A stretch of DNA of 64,000 bases from Streptomyces massasporeus. Its GTDB lineage: Bacteria > Actinomycetota > Actinomycetes > Streptomycetales > Streptomycetaceae. Positions within the stretch are counted from its first letter, which is position 1; every line of letters begins with the position of its first letter. Of the stretch, positions 51,302 through 58,937 are shown piece by piece. The DNA lies in assembly GCF_014648995.1 (NCBI RefSeq), contig NZ_BMSE01000001.1:434001-498000 (forward strand). The letters run 5' to 3'. The notes under the pieces are model-generated. The model ran no database searches. It worked only from the letters and a program-made list of their open reading frames with translations, and had not been told where the DNA came from. The translations under genes were made by a program, and so were the position numbers.

Positions 51302-52561
51302 ATGGTCAGCGATCCCGCCATCGGAATTCACGATCTGTCGTTTTCCACAACTGAATTCGTCCTGCCGCACGCGACACTCGCCGATCACAACGGCACCGAA
51401 ATCGGCAAATACCATGTGGGTCTCGGCCAGCAGTCGATGAGCGTGCCCGCCGCCGACGAGGACATCGTCACGATGGGAGCGACCGCCGCCGAGCCGATCA
51501 TCACCCGGCATGGCAGCGACCGTGTCCGCACGGTCGTGTTCGCGACGGAGTCGTCGATCGACCAGGCGAAGTCGGCCGGTGTGTACGTGCATTCGCTGCT
51601 GGGGCTCCCGTCGGCCACCAGGGTCGTCGAACTGAAACAGGCCTGCTACGGGGCGACTGCGGCCCTGCAGTTCGCCGTCGGGCTCGTGCGCCGCGATCCC
51701 GTCCAGCAGGTCCTCGTGATCGCGAGCGACATCTCCAAGTACGACCTGGACAGCCCGGGTGAAGCGACCCAGGGCGCGGCGGCGGTGGCCATGCTGGTGG
51801 GCTCCAACCCTGCCCTGGTACGCATCGAGGAGCCGTCGGGCCTGTTCACCGCCGACGTCATGGACTTCTGGCGCCCGAACTACCGTGACGCCGCGCTGGT
51901 CGACGGCCAGGAGTCCGTCGACGCCTACCTGAGGGCGGTGCTGGGCACCTGGAAGGACTACGCGGAGCAAGACGGCCGCCCCCTCGACGAGTTCACCGCG
52001 TTCTGCTATCACCAGCCCTACGCGAAAATGGCCTACAAGGCGCATCGCCACCTGCTCCACCACTGCGAACGACACAGCGGCGAGGCGGCGGTGGCCCGAG
52101 CCGTCGGGCGGACCACCGCCTACAACACTGCCATCGGCAACAGCTACACGGCGTCGGTCTACCTCGCCCTCGCCGCGCTGCTCGACGAGGCGGACGATCT
52201 GACCGGTCGGCCCATCGGCTTCATGAGCTACGGCTCCGGAAGCGTCGCCGAGTTCTTCGGCGGCACCCTCGCCCCCGGATACCGGGAACACCTGCGAACC
52301 ACGGCCCACCGAGGGGCCGTCGACCGGCGGCGGCCGGTCGACTATGCGACCTACCGCGAGCTGCATGAGCGATCCTTCCCGGCGGACGGCGGGGATCACC
52401 CCACCCCGTCCCAGACGACCGGGTCCTTTCGACTGGCGGGGCTGCGCGGCCACCAGCGTGTCTACGAGCGGCGGGCGGCCGACTCCGCGCGCAGCTCGGC
52501 CGAGGCCGGCTTCCGGCGCCTGCGGCCCGACGGCCACCGCCCGGCAACCGCCCACTCCTGA
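51302..52561 (+). CDS. cpz5: Hydroxymethylglutaryl-CoA synthase
   Basis: 419 residues. HMGS features: the nucleophile Cys in ELKQACYGATAALQ (about residue 115), AYHQPYAKM-type motif (CYHQPYAKMAYKAH) with the catalytic His, and SYGSGSVAEFF near residue 310. It condenses acetyl-CoA and acetoacetyl-CoA to HMG-CoA. No HMG-CoA reductase or other mevalonate gene is near, so the product feeds the 3-methylglutaryl side chain of caprazamycin-type compounds, not isoprenoids. The last ~70 residues are an arginine-rich extension. The ribosome-binding site is weakly spaced (GAGG 2 bases or AAAGG 14 bases before ATG). Confidence 0.88.
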   Translation: MVSDPAIGIHDLSFSTTEFVLPHATLADHNGTEIGKYHVGLGQQSMSVPAADEDIVTMGATAAEPIITRHGSDRVRTVVFATESSIDQAKSAGVYVHSLLGLPSATRVVELKQACYGATAALQFAVGLVRRDPVQQVLVIASDISKYDLDSPGEATQGAAAVAMLVGSNPALVRIEEPSGLFTADVMDFWRPNYRDAALVDGQESVDAYLRAVLGTWKDYAEQDGRPLDEFTAFCYHQPYAKMAYKAHRHLLHHCERHSGEAAVARAVGRTTAYNTAIGNSYTASVYLALAALLDEADDLTGRPIGFMSYGSGSVAEFFGGTLAPGYREHLRTTAHRGAVDRRRPVDYATYRELHERSFPADGGDHPTPSQTTGSFRLAGLRGHQRVYERRAADSARSSAEAGFRRLRPDGHRPATAHS

Positions 52562-52589
52562 CCGTCCACGTTCGAAGGAGATGACTGTC

Positions 52590-54119
52590 TTGGTCCGGAC
52601 GAGAACGAGAGCCGCGTCCCGGCTCTCGAGAAGCGCGCAACGCGCATGTGCCTTGCTCGTGACGGCCGTGCTGGCCCTGTCGCTGGGCAGCGCTCCGGGG
52701 GCGTCAGCGGAATCCCCCTCACTCCCCGGCCACCCCTTGTCACTGGTGACCCGGCCCGATCTTCTCCCGCCGGCCATCACCGTGGGCAAGTCCGCACCGG
52801 GAACGGCACCGGGCTACGTCTTCCTCGCGCCGAAGACGGGCGACGTGCTCCAGGGGCCGGGCACCCTCCAGTCCGGGCCGATGATCGTGGACGACAGAGG
52901 TGAGCCCGTGTGGTTCCTGCCTCGCGGCATCGGCGCCCTGAACTACGTCACGGCCTTCCAGCAGCAGACCTACCGAGAGGACCCCGTCCTCACCTGGTGG
53001 GAGGGCGCGCCGCTGCCGACGGGGGTCGGAGTCGGCTACTGGATCGTCATGGATCAGTCGTACCGGGAGATAGCCCGCATCAAGGCGGGCAGCGGGTATG
53101 CGGGAGCCGATCTCCACGACATGCAGATCACCCCTGACAACACCGCACTCGTTCTCATCGCTCAGCCGAAGCTGCACAACGGCGGCGGTGTTCCCCGCAT
53201 GGTGATGGACAACATCATTCAGGAAGTCGACATCGCCTCCGGGAAGGTGCTCCACGAATGGAGCGGCCTCGATCACGTGGGCATCGACGAGTCCTATCTG
53301 TCCTCCATCCCGCTGCTGCCCTACGACTACCTGCACATCAACTCGATGTCCGTGGACACCGATGGGAACCTGCTCCTCAGTGGACGCAATACCCACACGG
53401 TGTACAAGGTCGATCGTCACAGCGGCAAGGTCATCTGGCGTCTCGGCGGCAAGAAGAGCGACTTCACCATGGCAGACGGCGCCTCCTTCGCCTGGCAGCA
53501 CGATGTGAGCCGGGAAGCGGACGGCACCCTGTCCGTCTTCGACAATGCCGCCGCCGGCAGCATCGAGACGGGCGGCGGCGGGCAGTCGGAAAAGGTGTCA
53601 CGTGCCGTGTTCCTGTCGGTCGACACCGATGCGAAGACCGCCAGGCTGGACAGGGCCTACACGAGTCCGGACGGACTGCTGTCGACGAGTCAGGGCAGCA
53701 TGCAACTCCTCCCGAACGGAAACGTGTTGGTGGGATGGGGCTCCCACGGCTCCTACACCGAGTACGCGGACTCCGGCGAGGTCCTCATGAACGCCTCCTT
53801 CAAGGATCCGGTGGTGAATTCCTATCGCGCCCTCCGCTTCCCATGGCACGGCAGACCGACCGACCGCCCCGCCGTCGCCGGCCGGTCCGGCAGCAGCGGG
53901 ATGACCGTCCACGCCAGTTGGAACGGAGCGACCGAGGTGGACTCCTGGAGGATCCTGGCAGGTGAAAGCCCGCAGGGTCTGAGTACGGTGAAGGAGGTCC
54001 GCAAAGACGGATTCGAGACCTCCGCCCCGGTGCCGGACCGGTCGCCGTACGTCGCGGTGCAGGCTCTCGACAGCGCGGGGCAGGTGATCGGCACCTCCAA
54101 GGCCGCACGGGTGCGCTGA
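52590..54119 (+). CDS. cpz4: Secreted PAPS-independent arylsulfate sulfotransferase (ASST)
   Basis: 509 residues from TTG 52590, which has AAGGAG nine bases upstream; the in-frame ATG 52581 touches that AAGGAG and is unlikely. A signal peptide is clear: basic RTRTRAASRLSRSAQR, hydrophobic ALLVTAVLALSLGSA, cleavage near ASA. The mature part is a beta-propeller ASST: LHDMQITPDNTALVL, INSMSVDTDGNLLLSGR and FAWQHDVSREADGTLSVFDN with the likely catalytic His. Cpz4 transfers sulfate from the phenolic carrier to the antibiotic outside the cell or on the membrane. It is co-oriented with the HMGS gene, 28 bases after its stop. Confidence 0.9.
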   Translation: MVRTRTRAASRLSRSAQRACALLVTAVLALSLGSAPGASAESPSLPGHPLSLVTRPDLLPPAITVGKSAPGTAPGYVFLAPKTGDVLQGPGTLQSGPMIVDDRGEPVWFLPRGIGALNYVTAFQQQTYREDPVLTWWEGAPLPTGVGVGYWIVMDQSYREIARIKAGSGYAGADLHDMQITPDNTALVLIAQPKLHNGGGVPRMVMDNIIQEVDIASGKVLHEWSGLDHVGIDESYLSSIPLLPYDYLHINSMSVDTDGNLLLSGRNTHTVYKVDRHSGKVIWRLGGKKSDFTMADGASFAWQHDVSREADGTLSVFDNAAAGSIETGGGGQSEKVSRAVFLSVDTDAKTARLDRAYTSPDGLLSTSQGSMQLLPNGNVLVGWGSHGSYTEYADSGEVLMNASFKDPVVNSYRALRFPWHGRPTDRPAVAGRSGSSGMTVHASWNGATEVDSWRILAGESPQGLSTVKEVRKDGFETSAPVPDRSPYVAVQALDSAGQVIGTSKAARVR

Positions 54120-54133
54120 CGAGTCGTCGCGCG

Positions 54134-54167
54134 GCGGGCAGCAGGCGTACGGCGCCTCGCTGCCCGC
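54134..54167 (+). terminator. Strong stem-loop after the ASST gene
   Basis: GCGGGCAGC (54134-54142) plus AGGCG pairs with CGCCT plus GCTGCCCGC (54159-54167), giving a 14-base-pair stem with one bulged base and a 5-base loop, 14 bases after the stop. No U-tract follows. It marks the right border of the nucleoside cluster. Confidence 0.65.
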
Positions 54168-54231
54168 ATGGCGTTTGCCGCGCCCCCCCGGCAGGACGTG
54201 CTTTCAGGCGAGTACTTCACTGCCAAAGGAT

Positions 54232-54250
54232 TTAGCTTAGGCTAACCTAA
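54232..54250 (+). promoter_or_regulatory. Iron box upstream of the acetylglutamate kinase gene
   Basis: TTAGCTTAGGCTAACCTAA matches the 19-base DmdR1/IdeR consensus (TTAGGTTAGGCTAACCTAA) at 18 positions. It lies 102 bases before GTG 54353. Iron-loaded DmdR1 should repress the gene, so expression is expected under iron starvation. Confidence 0.85.
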
Positions 54251-54352
54251 TAATCCGTCGGCTGTCCTTCGCCGCCGACGCAGAGGCCGGCTTCTCCTTC
54301 GAGAACAGCGTTGCCGGCCTGGTCCGGCCCCGCCATGAAACGGAGTGACCGC

Positions 54353-55240
54353 GTGACCGTGACAGCCGCCCGAGCAGGGGACCCGTCCGCCCGGGCACTG
54401 TCCTGGCCCGAGGACCTGCGGGGCAGCGTGGTCGTCGTCAAGTTCGGCGGCAACGCCATGGTGGACCCGGGGCTTCAACTGACCTTCGCCCAGGACGTCG
54501 TGGAGTTGTGGCACGCGGGTCTGCGCCCGGTCGTCGTGCACGGCGGCGGGCCGCAGATCAGCGCGATGCTGGACCGGCTCGGCCTGGAGACCCGCTTCGA
54601 GGCGGGGCTGCGGGTGACCACGCCCGAGACCATGGACGTGGTGCGCATGGTGCTGACGGGGCGCGTGCAGCGGGAGCTGGTCGGGCACATCAACGCCCAC
54701 GGCCCCTTCGCGGTGGGTCTGACCGGGGAGGACGCGCACACGATGACGGCCGTGCGGCGGCCGGCCCGGGTGGACGGCAGGGCGGTGGACATCGGCCTCG
54801 TCGGCGACGTCGTGGACGTCAATCCGGCCATGGTGCGCGCCCTGTTGGAGCAGGACCACATCCCCGTCGTCTCCCCCGTCGCACGCGGCGCGGACGGTCA
54901 GGTCTACAACGTGAACGCCGATCTCGCGGCGGCCGCCCTCGCCGTCTCACTCGATGCCGAGCGGCTGGTGATGCTCACCGACGTCGAGGGGCTGTACGCG
55001 GACTGGCCGCGCAGCACCGAGGTGATCGGGCATCTGACGGCCCGGGAGCTGGACGGTCTGCTGCCCGGGCTGGCGAGCGGGATGCTGCCGAAGATGGAGG
55101 GCTGTCTGCGGGCCGTCCGCGGCGGGGTGCGCAAGGCGCATGTGGTGGACGGACGCGTGCCGCACGCGGTGCTGCGCAGTGTGCTCGCCGGGACCAGCCC
55201 CGGCACCACCGTGGTTCCCGACGCCGTCACCACGTCCTGA
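54353..55240 (+). CDS. argB: Acetylglutamate kinase-like protein under iron control
   Basis: 295 residues from GTG 54353 (GGAG 8 bases upstream); ATG 54335 lacks a ribosome-binding site. Amino-acid kinase fold with [12 protein letters not shown] at the N-terminus, [14 protein letters not shown], the arginine/glutamate-site region [14 protein letters not shown] and [13 protein letters not shown]. It phosphorylates N-acetylglutamate, step two of ornithine/arginine synthesis. The housekeeping gene normally sits in an argCJBD operon; here it stands alone behind an iron box next to a hydroxyornithine siderophore locus, so it is probably a dedicated paralogue. Its 3' end overlaps the convergent GNAT gene by 14 bases. 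Confidence 0.88.
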   Translation: MTVTAARAGDPSARALSWPEDLRGSVVVVKFGGNAMVDPGLQLTFAQDVVELWHAGLRPVVVHGGGPQISAMLDRLGLETRFEAGLRVTTPETMDVVRMVLTGRVQRELVGHINAHGPFAVGLTGEDAHTMTAVRRPARVDGRAVDIGLVGDVVDVNPAMVRALLEQDHIPVVSPVARGADGQVYNVNADLAAAALAVSLDAERLVMLTDVEGLYADWPRSTEVIGHLTARELDGLLPGLASGMLPKMEGCLRAVRGGVRKAHVVDGRVPHAVLRSVLAGTSPGTTVVPDAVTTS

Positions 55241-55748
55241 CCAGGACGCGTGCCCCGCGCCGCGGGTCCAGGGACTCCGCCCAGGGCCGTGGCGCACGGT
55301 GCGCGGTCGTGGGCGTGAAGCCGTAGCGGAGGAACAGTCCGGCGCCCCCGGTGGTCGCCGTGAACAGGGCGTCGAGCGACTGCGCGCGGGCCGCGGCGAG
55401 CACCGCGCGTAACAGCCCGGCGCCCGCTCCGCTCCCCTGCCGGTGCGCGGCCACGCAGAAGTTGTAGACGACGCCCGCGCGTTCGCGGCCCTCCCCCGGG
55501 TCGGCAGGGTAGGCGCGCAGGCCCACACAGCCGTCGAGGGTGCCGTCGGGAGCCTGGAGCACCAGGAAGTCGGCCGCGTGGGCGGCGTAGAGGGAGACGG
55601 GACGTTCGCGCAGTGCGCCCGAGCGCACGAAGGGCCGGGACAGGGCCGCGAGGGCGGCGGCCTCGTCGGGGCGGGCGGTACGCACGGTGGACGTCGGTAC
55701 GACAAGGGCGTGCGGGAGCACGGCAGGGCGTGGCGTAGCCGTGGTCAA
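55227..55748 (-). CDS. GNAT acetyltransferase resembling N-acetylglutamate synthase
   Basis: 173 residues from TTG 55748 (GGAAGGAA about 7 bases upstream). GNAT fold with the acetyl-CoA loop [16 protein letters not shown] and a C-terminal FLRYGF. The stretch [18 protein letters not shown] resembles the short ArgA-type acetyltransferases of actinomycetes, which make N-acetylglutamate. Being in the cchK operon and facing an iron-regulated acetylglutamate kinase, it may provide step one of a dedicated ornithine route. An alternative is N-acetylation of a siderophore intermediate. Confidence 0.7.
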   Translation of the reverse strand: MTTATPRPAVLPHALVVPTSTVRTARPDEAAALAALSRPFVRSGALRERPVSLYAAHAADFLVLQAPDGTLDGCVGLRAYPADPGEGRERAGVVYNFCVAAHRQGSGAGAGLLRAVLAAARAQSLDALFTATTGGAGLFLRYGFTPTTAHRAPRPWAESLDPRRGARVLVRTW

Positions 55749-55778
55749 GGGGTTCCTTCCTCGGTTCCGGACCGGGGA

Positions 55779-57353
55779 TCAGGCGCGCGGACGGCTCGGA
55801 CGGCCGTCCACGTACGTCTCCACGACCTCGATGGCGCCGATGCGCGAGGTGTCGACGCTCCGGGGGTCGTCGGCGAGGACGACCAGGTCGGCGTGTTTGC
55901 CCGGGGTGAGAGAGCCCAGGCGGTCCTCCCAGTGGCAGGCGCGGGCGCCGGCGACGGTGTACGCGTGCAGGGCCTGGTCGACGGTGACGGCCTCGTCCGG
56001 GCCGATGAGCTGCCCGGAGCTGGAGGCGCGTTCGACCATGAACTGGACCGCGCGCAGGGGTGATCCGTCGGCGACGGGCCGGTCGGAGCTGCCCACCAGG
56101 GGAACGCCGTGGTCCAGGAAGGCCCGGCCCCGGTACATCCAGGGCGCCCGTTCCTCGCCCATGAGCGAGGCGTAGTCGTCGCCGAAGCAGCGCAGGAAGT
56201 TCGGCTGGACGACCGCGCTGACGCCGAGCAGCGCCATGCGCGGGAGCTGGTCGGGCCGGATCAGCCCGGCGTGTTCGATGCGGTGGCGTGCCTCGGGGCG
56301 GGGCCGGATCCGCTGGGCGCGCTCGATCGCGTCCAGGGCGATGTCGGCCGCGCGGTCGCCGATGGCGTGCACGGCGAGCTGCCAGCCGGCGAGGTGGCCG
56401 TCCACGATGAGGTCGGTGAGGACGGCCGGGTCGTCCTGCAACTGCCCGGCGTGGTCGAGTCCTTCGTACGGGCTGGTCAGCGCGGCCGTACGGGCCATCA
56501 TGCCGCCGTCGGTGTAGACCTTCAGCGCGCCCACGGAGAGCCGGTCGTCGCCGAAGCCGGTGCGCAGGCCGAGGTCGAGGGCGCGAGGGATGCCGTCGGT
56601 CTCGTGCGCGGCGACCGGGCGCAGCCGGTCCGCGGACACCATGAGCTGCACCCGTAGCGGCAACAGACCCTTGTCCCGGGCGAGTTGGTAGGCGCCGAGT
56701 TCGACGGGGCTGTGACCGAAGAGGGTGCCGCCGATGCCCGCTTCGGCGCAGGCGGTGACGCCCTCGGTCAGACAGGTGCGGGCCGCGCGGCCGATCGCCT
56801 CGGCCAGGTCCTCCTGGGCGTGCGGAAGGCGCAGGGCGCGGGCGGCGCCCATGGCCTGCTCGGCGAGGAAGCCGTTCTCGTGCGGGATGCCGGCGGGGAG
56901 CAGGTCCAGGACGGCGGTGTTGACGACGCAGCCGTGCCCGGAGTCGTGCAGCAGGTAGAGCTTGCGTCCGTCGCTGACCCGGTCGAGTTCGGCGGCGGTC
57001 AGATGGCGGCCCAGGGCCCGCTGGTCGTAGCCGGCGATGCTCACCCAGTCGCCGGGGGCCCGGGTGCGGGCGACCGCGTCGGCCACGACCGCGAGCACGT
57101 CCTCGACGCGGGTGCGGCCCGCGATGCTCGGAGTGTTCTGCTTGAACCCGGTCCAGGCCAGGTGGACATGGGCGTCGATGAACCCCGGCAGCACGGTGGC
57201 GCCCTGCAGGTCGACGACCTCCCGGGCGGGCAGGGAGGTCACGGCCTCGTCGAGGCCCGCGATCCGGCCCTGCCAGATGCCCAGGTCATGAGCGACGGGG
57301 TGGCCCGGATCCATGGTGAGGAAACGGGCGTTGGTCAGCCTGGTGCACAGCAT
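55779..57353 (-). CDS. Metal-dependent amidohydrolase (YtcJ-like)
   Basis: 524 residues from ATG 57353, 8 bases after the cchK stop. Amidohydrolase-3 family: the metal-binding HxH in FIDAHVHLAWTG, AIHAIGDRAAD-like motif (LAVHAIGDRAADIALDAI), a RHRIEHAGLI segment with metal His, and the C-terminal metal aspartate in GSSDRPVADGSPL, closing with GSLTPGKHADLVVLADDP. Such enzymes hydrolyse amide or imide bonds of varied substrates. Operon position next to MbtH and GNAT genes raises the possibility that it deacylates an ornithine or siderophore intermediate, but no family knowledge proves this. Confidence 0.82.
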   Translation of the reverse strand: MLCTRLTNARFLTMDPGHPVAHDLGIWQGRIAGLDEAVTSLPAREVVDLQGATVLPGFIDAHVHLAWTGFKQNTPSIAGRTRVEDVLAVVADAVARTRAPGDWVSIAGYDQRALGRHLTAAELDRVSDGRKLYLLHDSGHGCVVNTAVLDLLPAGIPHENGFLAEQAMGAARALRLPHAQEDLAEAIGRAARTCLTEGVTACAEAGIGGTLFGHSPVELGAYQLARDKGLLPLRVQLMVSADRLRPVAAHETDGIPRALDLGLRTGFGDDRLSVGALKVYTDGGMMARTAALTSPYEGLDHAGQLQDDPAVLTDLIVDGHLAGWQLAVHAIGDRAADIALDAIERAQRIRPRPEARHRIEHAGLIRPDQLPRMALLGVSAVVQPNFLRCFGDDYASLMGEERAPWMYRGRAFLDHGVPLVGSSDRPVADGSPLRAVQFMVERASSSGQLIGPDEAVTVDQALHAYTVAGARACHWEDRLGSLTPGKHADLVVLADDPRSVDTSRIGAIEVVETYVDGRPSRPRA

Positions 57354-57361
57354 CGGCGGTA

Positions 57362-57574
57362 TCAGGCGTCCTGGGACGCGGCGAGGGACCGGGGGCGCAG
57401 GTCCGTCCAGTGGGTCTCGACGTACTCCAGGCATGCCTCGCGGGTGTTCTCGGCGAAGGCGATCGCCCATCCGCCGGGGACCTCGGCGAAGGACGGCCAG
57501 AGGGAGTGCTGGCCCTCGTCGTTCACCAGGACGAGGAACCGGCCTTCGGTGTCGTCGAAGGGGTTGGTGCTCAT
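57362..57574 (-). CDS. cchK: MbtH-like NRPS accessory protein
   Basis: 70 residues with the invariant MbtH pattern: NPFDD at residues 4-8, then [13 protein letters not shown] and [14 protein letters not shown]. MbtH proteins bind adenylation domains and are often needed for their activity or solubility. The partner is the NRPS at 60628 onward. GAGGAG precedes ATG 57574. An iron box lies 29 bases upstream, so it is co-regulated with the divergent esterase gene. Order cchH-cchI-cchJ-cchK is as in the coelichelin cluster. Confidence 0.95.
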   Translation of the reverse strand: MSTNPFDDTEGRFLVLVNDEGQHSLWPSFAEVPGGWAIAFAENTREACLEYVETHWTDLRPRSLAASQDA

Positions 57575-57602
57575 GCGTCGCGCCTCCTCGAAGGGGCCAA
57601 GA

Positions 57603-57621
57603 TTAGGTTAGGCTCGCCTAA
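57603..57621. promoter_or_regulatory. Iron box between divergent cchK and cchJ
   Basis: TTAGGTTAGGCTCGCCTAA matches the DmdR1/IdeR consensus at 17 of 19 positions. It is 29 bases from the cchK start and 48 from the cchJ start and probably controls both directions. Confidence 0.88.
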
Positions 57622-57668
57622 TTGACGGAGCTTAGCCTTTGCCCCTTCCCTCTCACAAGGAGACGCTC

Positions 57669-58775
57669 ATGCGCGTGGCCGCGGCCGACAGTCAGGACGC
57701 GTTCGCCGGGTTCGGGCTGCCGGGCGCGCCCGGCGGTTCCGCGTTCTGGGCCGCTGTGGGGGCGCCCTCGTCGGTGCCCGCCGAGGGCGGCGGTTGGGTG
57801 ACGCTGTTCCTGTGGCGCGGGTCGTCGCCGGTGACCGTCGAGTTCGAGAGCTGGTCGGAACCGGTCGCCCTGCGCCGCTGGCAGGCCACCGACTGCTGGT
57901 ACGCCGAGGTGCGCATGCCCGAACGGCTGCGGGTGACGTACCGGTTCGTGGCGGGGGACGTCTTCCATGCCGACCCGTTCAACCCGGCCGGGGCGGGCGG
58001 CGAGCGGTCCATCGCCGCGACGCCGGACGCCCCGGAGCAGCCGCACTGGCCCGTCCTCGGGGCGGACGCGGTGCTGCCCCTGCCGCGGGCGCGGATCCGG
58101 TGGGCCAGTGAGCGGCTGGGCGGGCGGCGGACCGTGCGGGTGCATCCGGCGGGGGGCGGTGGGCCGGTGGTGCTGCTGCTCGACGGCGACGACTGGCTCC
58201 ATCTGCATCCGGCCGTGACCGCGTTCGACTCGGCGGTGGCGGCGGGTGAGGTGCCGCCGGTCACTCTGGTCTTCCTGCCCGCCAAGGACCGGGTCGCCGA
58301 GCTCACGTGCCGGCCCGAGCTGTGGGAGGCGGTGCGGGACGAACTGCTGCCGCTGGTGGCGGAGTCGGACGTCCCTGCGGACCCGGAGCGGCTGGTGGTC
58401 GCCGGGCAGAGTCTCGGGGGGCTGAGTGCGGTGTACGCGGCGCTGGAGTTTCCCGAGTTGGTGTCGCGGGTGGCGTGTCAGTCGGGGTCGTTCTGGTGGA
58501 CGCCGGGTGCCCTGGGGGCGGCTGATCCGTTGGGGGGCGCGGTCGGGGGTGTGATCGCCGAGCGGCTGCGGGCGGGGGTTGATCTGTCGGGGCTGCGGGT
58601 CGCGTTCGATGTCGGGGAGCACGAGGACCGGATGCTGCCGCATTGTGAGGTGATCGAGGGGCTGGTGGAGGGGGCCGGGGCGGCCGTGCGGGTGTCCCGG
58701 TCCGCGTCGGGGCATGATCGGGCGGGGTGGCGTCATGCGCTGCTCAGGGATGTCGGCTGGGCGCTTCGCGTGTAA
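57669..58775 (+). CDS. cchJ: Siderophore esterase/hydrolase (CchJ, Fes/IroE-like)
   Basis: 368 residues from ATG 57669 with AAGGAG 7 bases upstream. N-terminal Fes-type domain (VTLFLWRGSSPVTVEFESWS) followed by an esterase-D-like hydrolase: nucleophile in VVAGQSLGGLSAVYAAL, SGSFWW after it, and catalytic His in SASGHDRAGWRHAL. In the coelichelin system CchJ is proposed to help release or process the peptide, because the NRPS lacks a terminal thioesterase, as seen here too. An alternative role is iron release by hydrolysing ferric siderophore. Confidence 0.9.
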   Translation: MRVAAADSQDAFAGFGLPGAPGGSAFWAAVGAPSSVPAEGGGWVTLFLWRGSSPVTVEFESWSEPVALRRWQATDCWYAEVRMPERLRVTYRFVAGDVFHADPFNPAGAGGERSIAATPDAPEQPHWPVLGADAVLPLPRARIRWASERLGGRRTVRVHPAGGGGPVVLLLDGDDWLHLHPAVTAFDSAVAAGEVPPVTLVFLPAKDRVAELTCRPELWEAVRDELLPLVAESDVPADPERLVVAGQSLGGLSAVYAALEFPELVSRVACQSGSFWWTPGALGAADPLGGAVGGVIAERLRAGVDLSGLRVAFDVGEHEDRMLPHCEVIEGLVEGAGAAVRVSRSASGHDRAGWRHALLRDVGWALRV

Positions 58776-58782
58776 CGCCGTT

Positions 58783-58830
58783 GTCGGGTGCGGGTGCGTG
58801 GGGGCCGGTCGCGCAGTTCCCCGCGCCCCT
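58783..58830. repeat. Copy 1 of a Streptomyces GC-rich repeat
   Basis: 48 bases beginning GTCGGGTGCGGGTGCGTG and ending CGCAGTTCCCCGCGCCCCT. Contains an imperfect hairpin (GCGTGGGG against CCCCGCGC). The core with CGCAGTTCCCCGCGCC is a common intergenic repeat of Streptomyces chromosomes. It lies between convergent cchJ and cchI and may act as a two-way terminator. Confidence 0.65.
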
Positions 58831-58884
58831 TGAGGGCATGTCCCCCTGGCCCTTGAGAATCCACACGTGGACTCGGCGCACGGC

Positions 58885-58932
58885 GTCGGGTGCCGGTGCG
58901 TGGGGGCCTATCGTGCACTTCCCCGCGCCCCC
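58885..58932. repeat. Copy 2 of the same GC-rich repeat
   Basis: 48 bases aligned to copy 1 with 6 mismatches, same orientation, 102 bases downstream. It ends 5 bases before the cchI stop. Confidence 0.65.
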
Positions 58933-58937
58933 GAAAG

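Noticed and set aside
51302..52561. HMG-CoA synthase as sign of a mevalonate/isoprenoid cluster
   Set aside because: No HMG-CoA reductase, mevalonate kinase or prenyltransferase gene is present; caprazamycin clusters carry the same gene for the 3-methylglutaryl unit.
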